Shown piece after piece: positions 1 through 9,448 of a stretch of DNA of 49,031 nucleotides (positions within the stretch are counted from its first letter, which is position 1; each line of letters begins with the position of its first letter). Origin of the DNA: Candidatus Paracaedibacteraceae bacterium (GTDB lineage: Bacteria; Pseudomonadota; Alphaproteobacteria; Paracaedibacterales; Paracaedibacteraceae). Under the pieces are notes generated by a model. It saw nothing but the letters and a program-made list of their open reading frames with translations, did not search any database and was not told the DNA's origin. Both the position numbers and the translations under genes were made by a program. The stretch covers positions 1 to 49,031 of the forward strand of contig JAIBEV010000015.1 of the NCBI GenBank assembly GCA_019459505.1, in the 5' to 3' direction.

Positions 1-1
1 T

Positions 2-274
2 AAACAGCATGATTTAGCCAGATTACTGCACCTAACGCCCCAACAGCTTTCTAAGTATGAACGCGGGACCGATAAGTTGCCGCCTTATCGCCTTTATCAA
101 TTATGTAAGGTGCTCTCGGTTACCCCTAACTTCTTTTTTGAAGGCCTGGAGGGTATTTCAATCTGTTTAACCGAGCACGGCAATTGGCTTGTTTATGAAA
201 ATTTAAAAGGTCAAAAGGTCCGGATCGAGCTGTGTGAGCTGTATGGAACTGTTTCAGATATCAAGATTGTGTAA
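2..274 (+). CDS. XRE-type helix-turn-helix regulator, C-terminal part (cut by window edge)
   Basis: The frame is open from base 2 and ends at the stop at 272-274, so the gene starts left of the window. The visible residues begin KQHDLARLLHLTPQQLSKYE and continue into RGTDKLPPYRLYQLCKVL. This is the second half of a classic XRE/Cro helix-turn-helix: a recognition helix with QQLSKYERG, then a hydrophobic helix. After it comes a short tail of about 40 residues (NWLVYENLKGQKVRIELCEL) that may be a dimerisation or sensing strand. A TTG at 77 is not a credible start because it would cut the DNA-binding domain in half. The family binds DNA as a dimer; its target cannot be told from this fragment. 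Confidence 0.75.
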   Translation, partial: KQHDLARLLHLTPQQLSKYERGTDKLPPYRLYQLCKVLSVTPNFFFEGLEGISICLTEHGNWLVYENLKGQKVRIELCELYGTVSDIKIV

Positions 275-304
275 AATCTTACACTCATCAAAATATAGAT
301 ATGG

Positions 305-325
305 ATTCCGGCTCAAGGCCGGAAT
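305..325. other. Perfect 8-bp hairpin after the XRE gene
   Basis: ATTCCGGC (305-312) and GCCGGAAT (318-325) form a perfect inverted repeat around the 5-base loop TCAAG, 30 bases after the regulator's stop. There is no T run after it, so it is either a weak or Rho-assisted terminator for the upstream gene or a small intergenic palindromic repeat. Confidence 0.45.
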
Positions 326-360
326 GAGGGAGAGTGAGTTTATCCCTCTTCATTGGCCAT

Positions 361-393
361 AAAAAAACGCGACCCCCGACGGATCGCGTTTTT
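361..393 (-). terminator. Intrinsic terminator of the lipoprotein gene
   Basis: AAAAACGCGA (363-372) pairs with TCGCGTTTTT (384-393) around an 11-base loop. Read on the minus strand, it lies about 20 bases after the stop of the 413-781 gene and is followed by a run of seven T. It can also serve the plus strand, but the plus-strand gene to its left ends 90 bases away. Confidence 0.8.
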
Positions 394-412
394 CATTCGA
401 AAGATTAAAAGC

Positions 413-781
413 CTAGGCCTTTTTTTCTTCTGTTTGGTGATGCGCAGCTTCTTTGTGCTCTTCAACCTTCTTTTCTTCAGCCTTTTTCTCTTCAACTTTT
501 GCTTCTGTATTCAGATGCTCAGCTTCTGTCTTTTTTGCCTCGGCTTCATGTTGATGTTGAGCAGCTTCTGTCTTTTTTGTCTCAGCTTCATGCTGATGTT
601 GAGCAGCTTCTGTCTTTTTTGTCTCTGCTTCAGCTGTTTTTTCTTCAGCTTTGTGTTGATGTTCTACAGCTGTTACTTCCTTAGCGTCAGGGGCTTTTGG
701 AGTTGCTTCTTGCTTTTTCTCTCCCCAGCACGCCGCAAGAGCAAAAGATAATGTGGATAGAGCCAGTAACTTTAACTTCAT
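413..781 (-). CDS. Small His/Glu-rich lipoprotein with tandem repeats
   Basis: The product is 122 residues. It starts with a lipoprotein signal (MKLKLLALSTLSFALAAC) whose LAAC lipobox puts the lipidated cysteine at residue 18. The rest is low-complexity, very rich in Lys, Glu and Ala, and carries a repeated unit of the type KKTEAAQHQHEAE. Several HQH motifs are present, so metal binding is a reasonable guess but is not shown. The start is supported by a GGAG eight bases upstream of the ATG, and the gene is followed by a good terminator. The charged sequence should form a helix or extended rod anchored in a membrane. No enzyme motif is seen and no known family is recognised. The long ORF on the opposite strand is a shadow of these repeats. 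Confidence 0.8.
   Translation of the reverse strand: MKLKLLALSTLSFALAACWGEKKQEATPKAPDAKEVTAVEHQHKAEEKTAEAETKKTEAAQHQHEAETKKTEAAQHQHEAEAKKTEAEHLNTEAKVEEKKAEEKKVEEHKEAAHHQTEEKKA
521..636. repeat. 42-base tandem repeat inside the lipoprotein gene, about 2.7 copies
   Basis: Copy 1 is at 521-562, copy 2 at 563-604 and a partial third copy from 605 to about 636. On the plus strand each begins AGCTTCTGTCTTTTTTG. Copies 1 and 2 differ at only a few positions. The unit is 14 codons long, so copy-number change would lengthen or shorten the protein without breaking the frame. Confidence 0.85.
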
Positions 782-869
782 TTTATATCTCCAATCGGAT
801 TATGATAATTACAAGTACCACTATACATAAATTCTGTAAACTAGTCGTTAATTTTCAAAATTATTTTAA

Positions 870-3596
870 ATGAATGCTATAAAAAATATACGAAGAATTG
901 CTGCCATAATATTAGGTACCATGGGAATGATGGTAGCTGGGCTTTTCTATTATCTGTCCACGCCGTCTATTCAAACTAAAATAGCCCAAGAATTCACCCA
1001 TCTGTTGACCACACACGATTATCCCCCGGATCAAGTTACACTCCAATCAACGGAATGGGGCGGGATTCTAAACCCCTTATCAATTCGCGTGAAACAAGTG
1101 GTTATAACGCATAAAGATCTAGAGCTCCGTCTAAAAAAATTAAAATTAGGCCTCAACCCTCTTAGTTTGCTCCACCTTAACCTTCAGATAAAACAAATTA
1201 CTATACGGGAAGGTCATCTTCTTAAAAACCATCAGCCTCTTATCCAGCTAAATGGATCTTTATACCTAAAGGGCAACTCTATTTCTTATCGTTTAAAAGA
1301 TTTTAGTTGCAATTTGAAAGATTTAGCCCCGTTTCATCCTCGCTTAACCAGTCTTCAAACCGTCGATATTCCTCTATCAATCAAATCTAATGGATTTTTT
1401 GATGGAGAAAAGGACGTGAGAGGAAACTTTGAAGTTTTCCTCAAGCCTGGCAAATTTACCTTATCCCCCTATTACTCCGAGAGCGTAGAAATTTCTGAAG
1501 GGAAAATTGAAGTTCATCTCCACTCCAATAAACTAGAGTGGTCAATTTCTAATCTTAAAAGTCAGAATCTGATAGGAAAAGCTAGCGGATCTTTAAAATC
1601 CCCCTCTCTGATCACAGCCCTGCGAGAGGCTACCCCCATCCATTTAATGTTAAAAGGAACGGTAGAAGAAATGCCTGTTGATCAAATTAAGATCTATTGG
1701 CCTATCGGTTTGGCGACCAAGGCCCGAACATGGGTGACCACCAACTTATCAAATGGATCAGTTCCTCGGGCCACCTTAACATTAAACGGCCATCTCCTAG
1801 CCGGGGCCCATCCCTCTCTTTCTATCGATCATCTAAGGGGGGACATTGATGCCACGGGGGTTGATGTTGCGTATTTAGGAAATTTACCAAAGATCACTCA
1901 AACCCACGGATATTGTACTTATACAAAAAGTAATTTTATCATTTCTGCCGCCGGTAATTGTTACGGAATGCCGGTAGAAGACGCATACATAACTATCAGT
2001 GGTTTCGATAATGATGAAGAACAAATGGCCATCGACTTAAAAGTACGCGGCCCCTTAGAAAAAGCTTTAAATCTCATTGCCCAAAATCCATTGGAATTAC
2101 CACAAAAATTAGGGATTGATCCCACTTTGTTCACCGGTGACGCTTTAACCCATTTAAAGTTAACCTTTCCCCTCCGATCTGATCTACCGTTAGATCAAAT
2201 CCAAGCCTATGCTCATTCTCAAATCAGCGCAGCTAGCCTCCTTTCTTCCCATTTCCCTTTCGGCATCCAGCAGCCTTTAACGCATGGCCAATTTGATCTC
2301 CATGTTACTAATAGCGGTCTCCTTCTTAAAGGCACAGGATTAGTGGTCGGTCATCCTGCACACATTTCTGCGAAGGAAGTTTTCAATTCCAAAGAAACTA
2401 ATCTGATAATTCAAGCGGACGATGAAGCAACCGATGCTTATTTAGGTCCATTTGAAATAAGCTATAAGAATAAAGCCCTAACAGCCAAAGCTGATCTTAG
2501 CAAAATTGATTGGCATCTGAACGCCATTCGTTATGTAAAAGAAAAAGATCAACCGGGTTTTCTGGATTTAACCGCAACAGTAACAAACGACAAAGCTCTG
2601 GCCATCTCAAAGATTGATTTATTTTTGGGAGAGGCCCACATCCAAGGCTATGGTCAAATTGACCTCAAAAATACTGACTTAAAACTTGATCACGTTGCCA
2701 TGGGAGACTTAAAAGGAAAACTAACGATTACAGGCAATCCAACCAATCTCAATATTAAAGGCCTCCTTCAAACCTTAGATTTGGATCCCATCTTACAAAA
2801 TTTTGAAACCACCTCTCAGGTTTCTAATATAAGTGTAGCTGCCGATCTTGAAATTAATAAGGTGCTCCTTAGCAATAAAATTAATTTTGGCGCTGCCAAG
2901 GCATCCTTAACTTGGGAAAAAGGAGAACTTTCCTCACTGGCCCTTATTTCTACCACTCCTGATAGCTTAGCAATTCATATGGCTCCGACGAAAAATGGCA
3001 AGCATTCGTTTAGTGTCGCTTGCCAGAATGCGGGTAATTTAATTGACTATTTCAACCCCAATGATGACCTTGAGGGAGGGCACCTTATCTTTGCTGGTGA
3101 GCTTGAAGAAAATCATGAAAAGCTTAAGGTTAATGGAGAATTAGATCTGCGCCATGTGACTGTTATCAAAGCGCCTCTCTTAGCGCAAATATTATCTATC
3201 TCGTCTTTGGATGGGATTGTCCGAACTCTCTCGGGTCAAGGCATTCATTTTGATCACACCGTCGGTAAGGTTCGATGGGAAGATAATAAATTTTATTTAG
3301 ATGATATTCATGCCTCTGGATCATCCATCGCTCTTAATCTCGAGGGCTCTATCGATACCCATAGCAAAATCTATAATTTACACGGCGAACTTTATCCTCT
3401 CAATAGCCTTAACTTTGCGATGGCCAATATCCCCTTGCTAGGATCTGTTTTAAGTGGAGGCAAAAACCGTGGCGTTTTTTCAACTGCATTTACCGTTACA
3501 GGACCTTTCGATGACTTTAAGGTTTGGATCAATCCCCTGTCGACAATTGCCCCGCAGGGGATGAAAGAATTGGTCAAGAAATCATCTAAACCGTAA
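870..3596 (+). CDS. AsmA/YhdP-like envelope protein (DUF3971 / AsmA C-terminal type)
   Basis: The product is 908 residues: one N-terminal membrane helix (about residues 10-30, IAAIILGTMGMMVAGLFYYL) followed by a very long periplasmic part made of alternating beta strands. This is the layout of the AsmA-like/YhdP/TamB superfamily, whose members form hydrophobic grooves that move phospholipid between the inner and outer membranes. The C-terminus has the family's usual ending: a LHGELYPLNSLN strand, an IPLLGSVLSGG turn, a GPFDDFKVWINPLS strand, and a short helix after PQGMKELV. It stands alone; its 3' end overlaps the convergent symporter gene by 11 bases. The role as a phospholipid transport or permeability-barrier factor is inferred from the family. 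Confidence 0.75.
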   Translation: MNAIKNIRRIAAIILGTMGMMVAGLFYYLSTPSIQTKIAQEFTHLLTTHDYPPDQVTLQSTEWGGILNPLSIRVKQVVITHKDLELRLKKLKLGLNPLSLLHLNLQIKQITIREGHLLKNHQPLIQLNGSLYLKGNSISYRLKDFSCNLKDLAPFHPRLTSLQTVDIPLSIKSNGFFDGEKDVRGNFEVFLKPGKFTLSPYYSESVEISEGKIEVHLHSNKLEWSISNLKSQNLIGKASGSLKSPSLITALREATPIHLMLKGTVEEMPVDQIKIYWPIGLATKARTWVTTNLSNGSVPRATLTLNGHLLAGAHPSLSIDHLRGDIDATGVDVAYLGNLPKITQTHGYCTYTKSNFIISAAGNCYGMPVEDAYITISGFDNDEEQMAIDLKVRGPLEKALNLIAQNPLELPQKLGIDPTLFTGDALTHLKLTFPLRSDLPLDQIQAYAHSQISAASLLSSHFPFGIQQPLTHGQFDLHVTNSGLLLKGTGLVVGHPAHISAKEVFNSKETNLIIQADDEATDAYLGPFEISYKNKALTAKADLSKIDWHLNAIRYVKEKDQPGFLDLTATVTNDKALAISKIDLFLGEAHIQGYGQIDLKNTDLKLDHVAMGDLKGKLTITGNPTNLNIKGLLQTLDLDPILQNFETTSQVSNISVAADLEINKVLLSNKINFGAAKASLTWEKGELSSLALISTTPDSLAIHMAPTKNGKHSFSVACQNAGNLIDYFNPNDDLEGGHLIFAGELEENHEKLKVNGELDLRHVTVIKAPLLAQILSISSLDGIVRTLSGQGIHFDHTVGKVRWEDNKFYLDDIHASGSSIALNLEGSIDTHSKIYNLHGELYPLNSLNFAMANIPLLGSVLSGGKNRGVFSTAFTVTGPFDDFKVWINPLSTIAPQGMKELVKKSSKP

Positions 3597-4785
3597 GTTC
3601 TGGGCACGCATCGGTAGCCTGTGGTTTAACCAGGCGAATCAACTTCATAAGCCGGTGGACCACTAAAGCAAAGCCGCCATTTCCAACCACATTAGAACTG
3701 GTGAAAATACAATCTTGCAAAATATAAAGAGTCGTTACAAATCCGATCATCTCCACACTTAATCCCAAATGAGTCTGCAAGGTCGGCAGCAAAACTAAAA
3801 TACCCCCCCCTGGAATACCAGCCGTTGAAAACTTTGCCAGGCAAAAGAATCCAGCAAAAACAGCAAAGCTTGTTAAATCCGGCAGAGGCATACCCGATAA
3901 CTGTAAGGTTGCCAAACCTAAAATAGGAATACCTAAAGCATCGCCTAATAAATGAATATTAACAGTCGCCGGAATAATCAACTGGGCAAAATTTTTATCC
4001 TTAATATTTTCCTCCGTTGCCGCCAACGTCAAAGGCATCGTCGCCGCACTTGACATTGTTGTAAAGCCAGTAAGGGCCGCCGGAAAGATATTACGCAAAT
4101 AGTGAACAAGCTTCTGGGGAGAAAAATTTGCCGCCATTGCATATAGTAATAAAATATACCCGATAATAACGCCGATCATGAGCAAGATAACCTGACCACA
4201 GGTTTGGAATAAAACACTAAGATTACCCTCCATCTGCATTTTTAGAACAAATCCAAAAACATAGACGGGCAACAAAGGGATAAATGTTTTCTGCAGAATC
4301 TTAGTCACTAAATCGCGCATTTTTAAAACAACGTCAGTGGCCTTTTTATGCGGATACATACTAAAGGTTAACCCATATATTAACCCTATTATCATAGCCC
4401 ATTTTGGTTCCAATACCTGCGGAAAGGGAACGGAAAACAAGGGAGCAATAAGATCTTTTGTTGCCGCTAAATCCACCATCTTGCCACTGGTGACAAAGGG
4501 TAATGCCATTAAGCTTATCCCATACGAGGTAAAAACGGCAGCAAGGTTGGACAAACAAACCATGACCAAAATACTAATAATAAGCAAAGGCGCTTTTTGC
4601 TCTAGAGACAAAATAGCAGAAGCCATATAGCTGATGATAACAAAAGGCAAGACCATCATCAGAAAATCTTTTAAGGCACAGCTCAGGCTATAGAAAAATG
4701 ATGCGGCAGTGGTATCCACCATTTCAGCAGTAAAAAAGGCGAGAATAACACATAAAACTAATTGAACAGGCAAACTTTTTAGCAT
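3586..4785 (-). CDS. SDF-family (dicarboxylate/amino acid:cation) symporter
   Basis: About 399 residues with at least eight hydrophobic segments. The family marks are visible: the serine-rich hairpin TMSSAATMPLTLAAT, the second hairpin with TAGIPGGGILVLLP, and the last helix with DCIFTSSNVVGNGG, which in GltPh-like proteins supplies substrate and sodium ligands. The helix that usually reads NMDGT is here NIHLLGDALG, so the ion or substrate site differs from DctA/GltP. The start at 4785 is preferred because GAGGAG lies seven bases upstream; a longer TTG start at 4833 has no such site. Likely job: uptake of an acidic amino acid or dicarboxylate across the inner membrane. Substrate unknown. Confidence 0.85.
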   Translation of the reverse strand: MLKSLPVQLVLCVILAFFTAEMVDTTAASFFYSLSCALKDFLMMVLPFVIISYMASAILSLEQKAPLLIISILVMVCLSNLAAVFTSYGISLMALPFVTSGKMVDLAATKDLIAPLFSVPFPQVLEPKWAMIIGLIYGLTFSMYPHKKATDVVLKMRDLVTKILQKTFIPLLPVYVFGFVLKMQMEGNLSVLFQTCGQVILLMIGVIIGYILLLYAMAANFSPQKLVHYLRNIFPAALTGFTTMSSAATMPLTLAATEENIKDKNFAQLIIPATVNIHLLGDALGIPILGLATLQLSGMPLPDLTSFAVFAGFFCLAKFSTAGIPGGGILVLLPTLQTHLGLSVEMIGFVTTLYILQDCIFTSSNVVGNGGFALVVHRLMKLIRLVKPQATDACPELTV

Positions 4786-5064
4786 TGTCAAACTCCTCAA
4801 TAATAGAGGTGGGAATTTATAAAGTATTTTCAATAAGTAGAAGATAAAAATAGTCGTCCGCCTAAGCGGAGGTAGTCGAGGATGAAAAAGATGTGAGAAA
4901 CCATATATTCATAATTCATCTATGCGCCTTTTACCTCCCCTTTGTCAAGACTCTGAGTGATGACGTCGTTAGCTTTAAGAATTCTTCCTTAACCTTCCAT
5001 TAAGGATAAGAAAGGAAAGTTCCCTTTATGGATAAAAGGTCTACACTAAAAGTAATTGATTTAT

Positions 5065-5073
5065 TGTTATAAT
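5065..5073 (+). promoter_or_regulatory. Extended -10 promoter element of the autotransporter gene
   Basis: TGTTATAAT is a perfect extended -10 (TGn plus TATAAT, 5068-5073), 16 bases before the ATG at 5090. No good -35 hexamer is seen at 15-18 bases upstream, which is usual for extended -10 promoters. A GGAG at 5079-5082 follows as the ribosome site, so the leader would be very short. Confidence 0.5.
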
Positions 5074-5089
5074 TTACTGGAGTTCTTTC

Positions 5090-7996
5090 ATGCATCACCA
5101 GAAAAATTTAAACTTAATTCCTTCTTCACATTATTCCCCTTCTTCTAAAATCCCTTTTAAGAAGACAGCTCGGTTTGCCCTTTCACTTTTGACTTCCTCC
5201 ATCCCTATAGCAATAACAATATTTACTGTCGATACCCTTACCCATTACGCTCAAGCAGGCGGAATGGGCGGCAAGGGTGGCATTGGAGTTTCTGGAAACG
5301 CTAGTGGGGGGATGGTGGGGATGGTAATAATTTGACCGATCCTCCTACCGATGGTAGTGGCAGCACTGATGGAGCAGCGGGAGGAGTTGCAGGCATTACC
5401 CAAGGAGGTACTGGCGGACCTGGCGGAGGTAATGATGCAGGCGGCGGGGGGTGGCGGTGGTAACACCACTTCTATTATAGGCACGCTCCCATGCTCTCTC
5501 AACGGAGGCAATGGGGGCAATGGGGGGCCAGCTCTTGGATCTCTTGCGCACGGTGGCGGCGGTGGCGGGGGTGGCGGCGACGGCGCCGTTATTACTGCCC
5601 AAGATATAACAGTTGAAGAGAATATAACAGGGGGTGACGGTGGCAGTGGGGGTCAAAGTGGCAGTAATACTTCTTCTAATGGAGGTGCTGGCGGAGGTGG
5701 GGGTGCCGGCATTTTATTTCTCACTACCGCTACTTTAATTAATAATAATACTATTACTGGAGGAGCAGGAGCCTTTATTATAACAGCGGGAAATAGTGGT
5801 GCCGGCGTGGTTTCTCCCTCTTTTCTTACTGTGATTAACACGGGTTCCATCACGGGCGGAATGACAACTTCAGCTGGATCCGCAGGAGCAGGGATTCACC
5901 TTAATGGCGGTTCCATCCTTAATAGTGGTACCATTACGGGCGGTAATAGTGAGTATTATTCTTCAGGCATAATCACTTCAACTGGTACAGCAGGCGCTAA
6001 TGGCAGCGGGGGTGCTTCAGGATGGCACCCCGATACCCCTTACCAAGCGACCGCTGGGACTGGAATTCTTGCCTCCTCCGGGAACACAACCATTACCAAC
6101 AAGGGCGCCATTAAAGGTGGAGAACTTAACTCTGATTCTCCTCCCTACCCGCCGGATGCCTACGCTAATGCCATTACCTTTTCAGGTAGTGGTAATACCC
6201 TGATCCTTGAAGATGGATATAGCTTTACTGGCAACATCGCCGCTGGTGGAAGCGATACTCTTGTACTGACAGGCCCGACTAATAGTTCCTTTGATACAAC
6301 CACTCTTGATGTGCTTTATGGCGGCTCTGCCTCTAAGTATACCGATTTTAGCACCTTTGTTAAAAATGATTCCAGTACCTGGTCATGGACAGGCGCCTAT
6401 GATACTTCGGCTAATGGCATTACTCAAACTCCAATCGATCAAGGAACAATTAATGCAGGTAATAACCCCATCACCTTCAGTGCGGGTCATACTTTAACCT
6501 ATACCCTTAATGGTCCGGCTGATACGGCAGCAAAGTTAACTACCACGGGACTGATCACCCTCGGAGGACATTTAGAAATTAATAGGGCAACAGGAAAATA
6601 TGTTCCTGGCACTTCTTATACTTTACTGGAAGGGAATATCAATAACGGAACAGAATTTGACTCCGTATCAGTTTATCCTTTAAGTGCTACAGAGCGTTAC
6701 ACTATTGATTATACCCATAATGTCCGGATCTCCTTTAAGTTGTTGCCACTAGCAGCCACTCTCAAGGCAGGAAATCCTGGAACGATGGCTCAATATTTGG
6801 ACAACCACGGGCCAACAGCTTTGGTTGAGAATCTTAATACACTCAATACTCCGGAGCTTACCAAAGCCTTGAATGACCTTAGCCCTGCTGATTGGCTGCA
6901 TCGAACCAATATGACAAGCAAGGCCGAAATGGCCCAGATGGATAGTGCTTTTACCTGGGCCAACATGGATCGAGTTATGAGGGGAACAGAGCACGCCATA
7001 GCTTCCGTCATTACCAAGCTTGCTGCCTTTAAACAGAGCTTTAATCAACTTTTTGCCTCAAAGCTTCATCATAAAACCACTGCTTTTGCCCTTAACCGAG
7101 ACACCGATCCTAAACACCTGCCTGCTTCCGCGCGCGTCGCTCTAGGAAAGGCCACCTTCTGGATCCAAGGAACAGCCGGTCACTTTAGCCAGGATAATAT
7201 AGCAGATCCAAGCGGTCTATCCGTTCAAGGATTAAATGGAAATACAGCGGACACTAGTATTGGATGGGACTATGCCCTCACCTCTAATTTTAAAGTCGGC
7301 CTAACAACCGGCTATGGTCACAGCCAGTACAAGATGAAAGCCAATGGTGATAAGGGAAGCACTAATTCCGCCCGGATCGGCTTCTATGGATTATGGCAAC
7401 CCACGACCGCTTGGTATGTGAATGGTGCCGCTTATTATGGTCATCATCACTATAAAAGCGATCGGATTATGACCGTTCTTCCTGCCGTTGCTCATCAAAA
7501 ACATCAAGGTCATCAGGTTAGTGGATTAATTGAAGTTGGTCGGGATATTATCCTCCCTAACGCTATCACCTTAACGCCGTATGTCAGCGGGGGTGCCTTA
7601 TATCTACAAGAGAATGGGTATACTGAGACTGGAGCCGGTCTTCAAAACTTGGCGATCAAGAGGCACCACAGTACAACCGCGCAAGGGAAAGCAGGCGCTC
7701 AGCTCTCTAAACTATGGCACTGGAATGAGACGACTCAAGTGTATAGTTTTGCCAAACTCGGGGTCACTTACCGCCATGCCCTGAAGAAACACCAACGCAT
7801 TTCGGGATCTCTTGTGGGTCAAGGAGGACAATTTACCGTCACCCGCAAGAATAAAGCGCGTCTCTTAGTGAACCCCAGTGTGGGTGCGACAGCCTTCCTA
7901 AAGAAAGATGTCTCCGCCACGCTGGCCTATGAAGGAGAAATGGGATCCACCCAACGCAACCATCAAGCGATGATTCGGGTAAATTGGGGCTTTTAA
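5090..7996 (+). CDS. Glycine-rich autotransporter, interrupted by two frameshifts
   Basis: One gene of about 968 residues read in three pieces. 5090 to about 5308 gives a long N-terminal signal (charged head, hydrophobic LLTSSIPIAITIFTV, AQA cleavage site) and the first glycine-rich residues. The +1-relative frame from about 5308 to 5449 continues with Gly/Asp-rich passenger. The original frame from about 5450 to 7996 carries the remaining passenger (Gly-Asn-Thr repeats with a beta-helix look) and a C-terminal barrel from about 7130 on, ending in RVNWGF with the terminal Phe typical of autotransporter translocators. The shifts fall exactly at G6 tracts (5306-5311 and 5446-5451); in this sequence the frame stops at 5335. 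The family secretes or displays its passenger at the cell surface. As written the gene would be off; tract-length change or a sequencing indel would restore it. Confidence 0.8.
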
Positions 7997-7998
7997 AA

Positions 7999-8034
7999 AA
8001 AGTTAGAGCAAGAGAAGGATTAAATTCTAACTTT
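7999..8034 (+). terminator. Possible terminator after the autotransporter gene
   Basis: AAAGTTAGA (7999-8007) and TCTAACTTT (8026-8034) are a perfect 9-bp inverted repeat immediately after the stop codon at 7994-7996, followed by the T-rich AATCTTTCTATTATTTC. The stem is AT-rich, so it is a weak terminator at best. Confidence 0.45.
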
Positions 8035-8186
8035 AATCTTTCTATTATTTCATTTTCCACCGTTTATTGCAACTCAGGATCAATGAAATAGGTCCCTTAA
8101 AAACAATAAGAAAGCTATTAGTCTCTCCCATTCTGGGTTGCTTTATGATACAAAAAGATAAGTTTAAAAGAAATTACGAACGAATA

Positions 8187-9440
8187 ATGGCAGAAAAATT
8201 ACAACCACCGCGCGGAACACAAGATTTAGTGGGGGATGACTATCATCGTCATGCTCATATTATCGAAACGGCCCAAAGGATAGCGGAAAATTTCGGTTAT
8301 GACGGCATCGCTACGCCCATATTTGAATCAACAGCGGTCTTTAAGCGCACCATTGGCGAAACGTCGGATATTGTCGGCAAAGAAATGTATACTTTTAATG
8401 ACCGTGGTGGTGAAGAGCTCACATTACGCCCCGAAGGAACCGCCGGTGTGATTCGCGCTGTCATTTCGAATGGATTAACGCAAAATCTCCCCTTAAAACT
8501 GATTTATAATGGTCCCATGTTTCGCTATGAACGTCCCCAACTCGGGCGCCGGCGCCAGTTTCACCAACTAGGGGTAGAATGCTTAGGTGTAGCTCAGCCC
8601 TATGCCGATGTAGAAACCATTGCCCTCGGTGTGCAGATTTTAAAAGCTTTAGGATTGTTCAAGAAAACAGTCTTAGAAATTAATACGATTGGCGATACTG
8701 CATCGCGCCAAGCCTATCGTCAAGCTCTGGTTGATTACTTTACGCCGTATAAAGATAGATTATCCCTTGATAGCCAAGATCGCCTCATGCGCAATCCTTT
8801 GCGCATTTTGGATTCAAAAGATGCGGGTGATCAGGCTATTATTGCTGAGGCGCCTCTGTTTGAGGATTACCTTAATGAGACGTCTCGGGACTTTTTTGTT
8901 CACGTCTGCGCTGGATTAGATCAATTAGCTATTCCTTATAAAATTAATCGACGTTTAGTTAGAGGACTTGATTATTATAATCATACAGCCTTCGAATTTG
9001 TTACAACTGAACTGGGAGCCCAGGGAACAGTGCTTGCAGGAGGACGCTATGATGGGTTAATGAGTCAAATGGGTGGTCCCGAAACACCAGGAGTTGGCTG
9101 GGCCTTAGGTATCGAACGCTTGGCCTTACTTTTGGACTCTCTGGCTGATTCAAGACGACCTCTTGCCATTATCCCGGTGGGAGAAACCGCTTTTACCGAA
9201 TGCTTTGCCTTAACAATGAAACTCCGGGAAGCAGGATGGACAGCAGACATTGCTTATAGTGGAAATGTAGGCAAGCGTCTGAAACGTGCCAATAAAATTA
9301 ATGCTCAATTTGCCGTGATGATTGGTGATGATGAACTTGCTAGCCAGCAAGCGATCATTAAGGATCTAGATTCTGGTGATCAAAAAACAGTCGCTATTTC
9401 AGAAGTTTTTGAGTATCTTAGCAACTCAAACAACAAATAG
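8187..9440 (+). CDS. hisS: Histidine--tRNA ligase
   Basis: 417 residues from the ATG at 8187, which matches the usual N-terminus ([13 protein letters not shown]). A longer frame reaches back to 8067 but adds residues foreign to the family. Class II synthetase motifs are clear: motif 2 with [16 protein letters not shown], the histidine-specific [15 protein letters not shown], and GGRYDGL near motif 3. A C-terminal anticodon-binding domain follows (from about residue 320). It charges tRNA-His with histidine in the cytoplasm. Its stop codon is part of the ribosome site of prfA, eight bases on, so the two form an operon. Confidence 0.95.
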   Translation: MAEKLQPPRGTQDLVGDDYHRHAHIIETAQRIAENFGYDGIATPIFESTAVFKRTIGETSDIVGKEMYTFNDRGGEELTLRPEGTAGVIRAVISNGLTQNLPLKLIYNGPMFRYERPQLGRRRQFHQLGVECLGVAQPYADVETIALGVQILKALGLFKKTVLEINTIGDTASRQAYRQALVDYFTPYKDRLSLDSQDRLMRNPLRILDSKDAGDQAIIAEAPLFEDYLNETSRDFFVHVCAGLDQLAIPYKINRRLVRGLDYYNHTAFEFVTTELGAQGTVLAGGRYDGLMSQMGGPETPGVGWALGIERLALLLDSLADSRRPLAIIPVGETAFTECFALTMKLREAGWTADIAYSGNVGKRLKRANKINAQFAVMIGDDELASQQAIIKDLDSGDQKTVAISEVFEYLSNSNNK

Positions 9441-9448
9441 GATCTATT

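Noticed and set aside
353-751. 132-codon plus-strand ORF rich in Phe, Leu, Cys
   Set aside because: It is the complement of the lipoprotein repeats, which have a lipobox, a ribosome site and a terminator on the other strand.
5351-7996. Separate gene starting at 5351
   Set aside because: The first 35 codons are an out-of-frame reading of the Gly/Asp-rich passenger, and there is no signal peptide. It is the rest of the frameshifted autotransporter.
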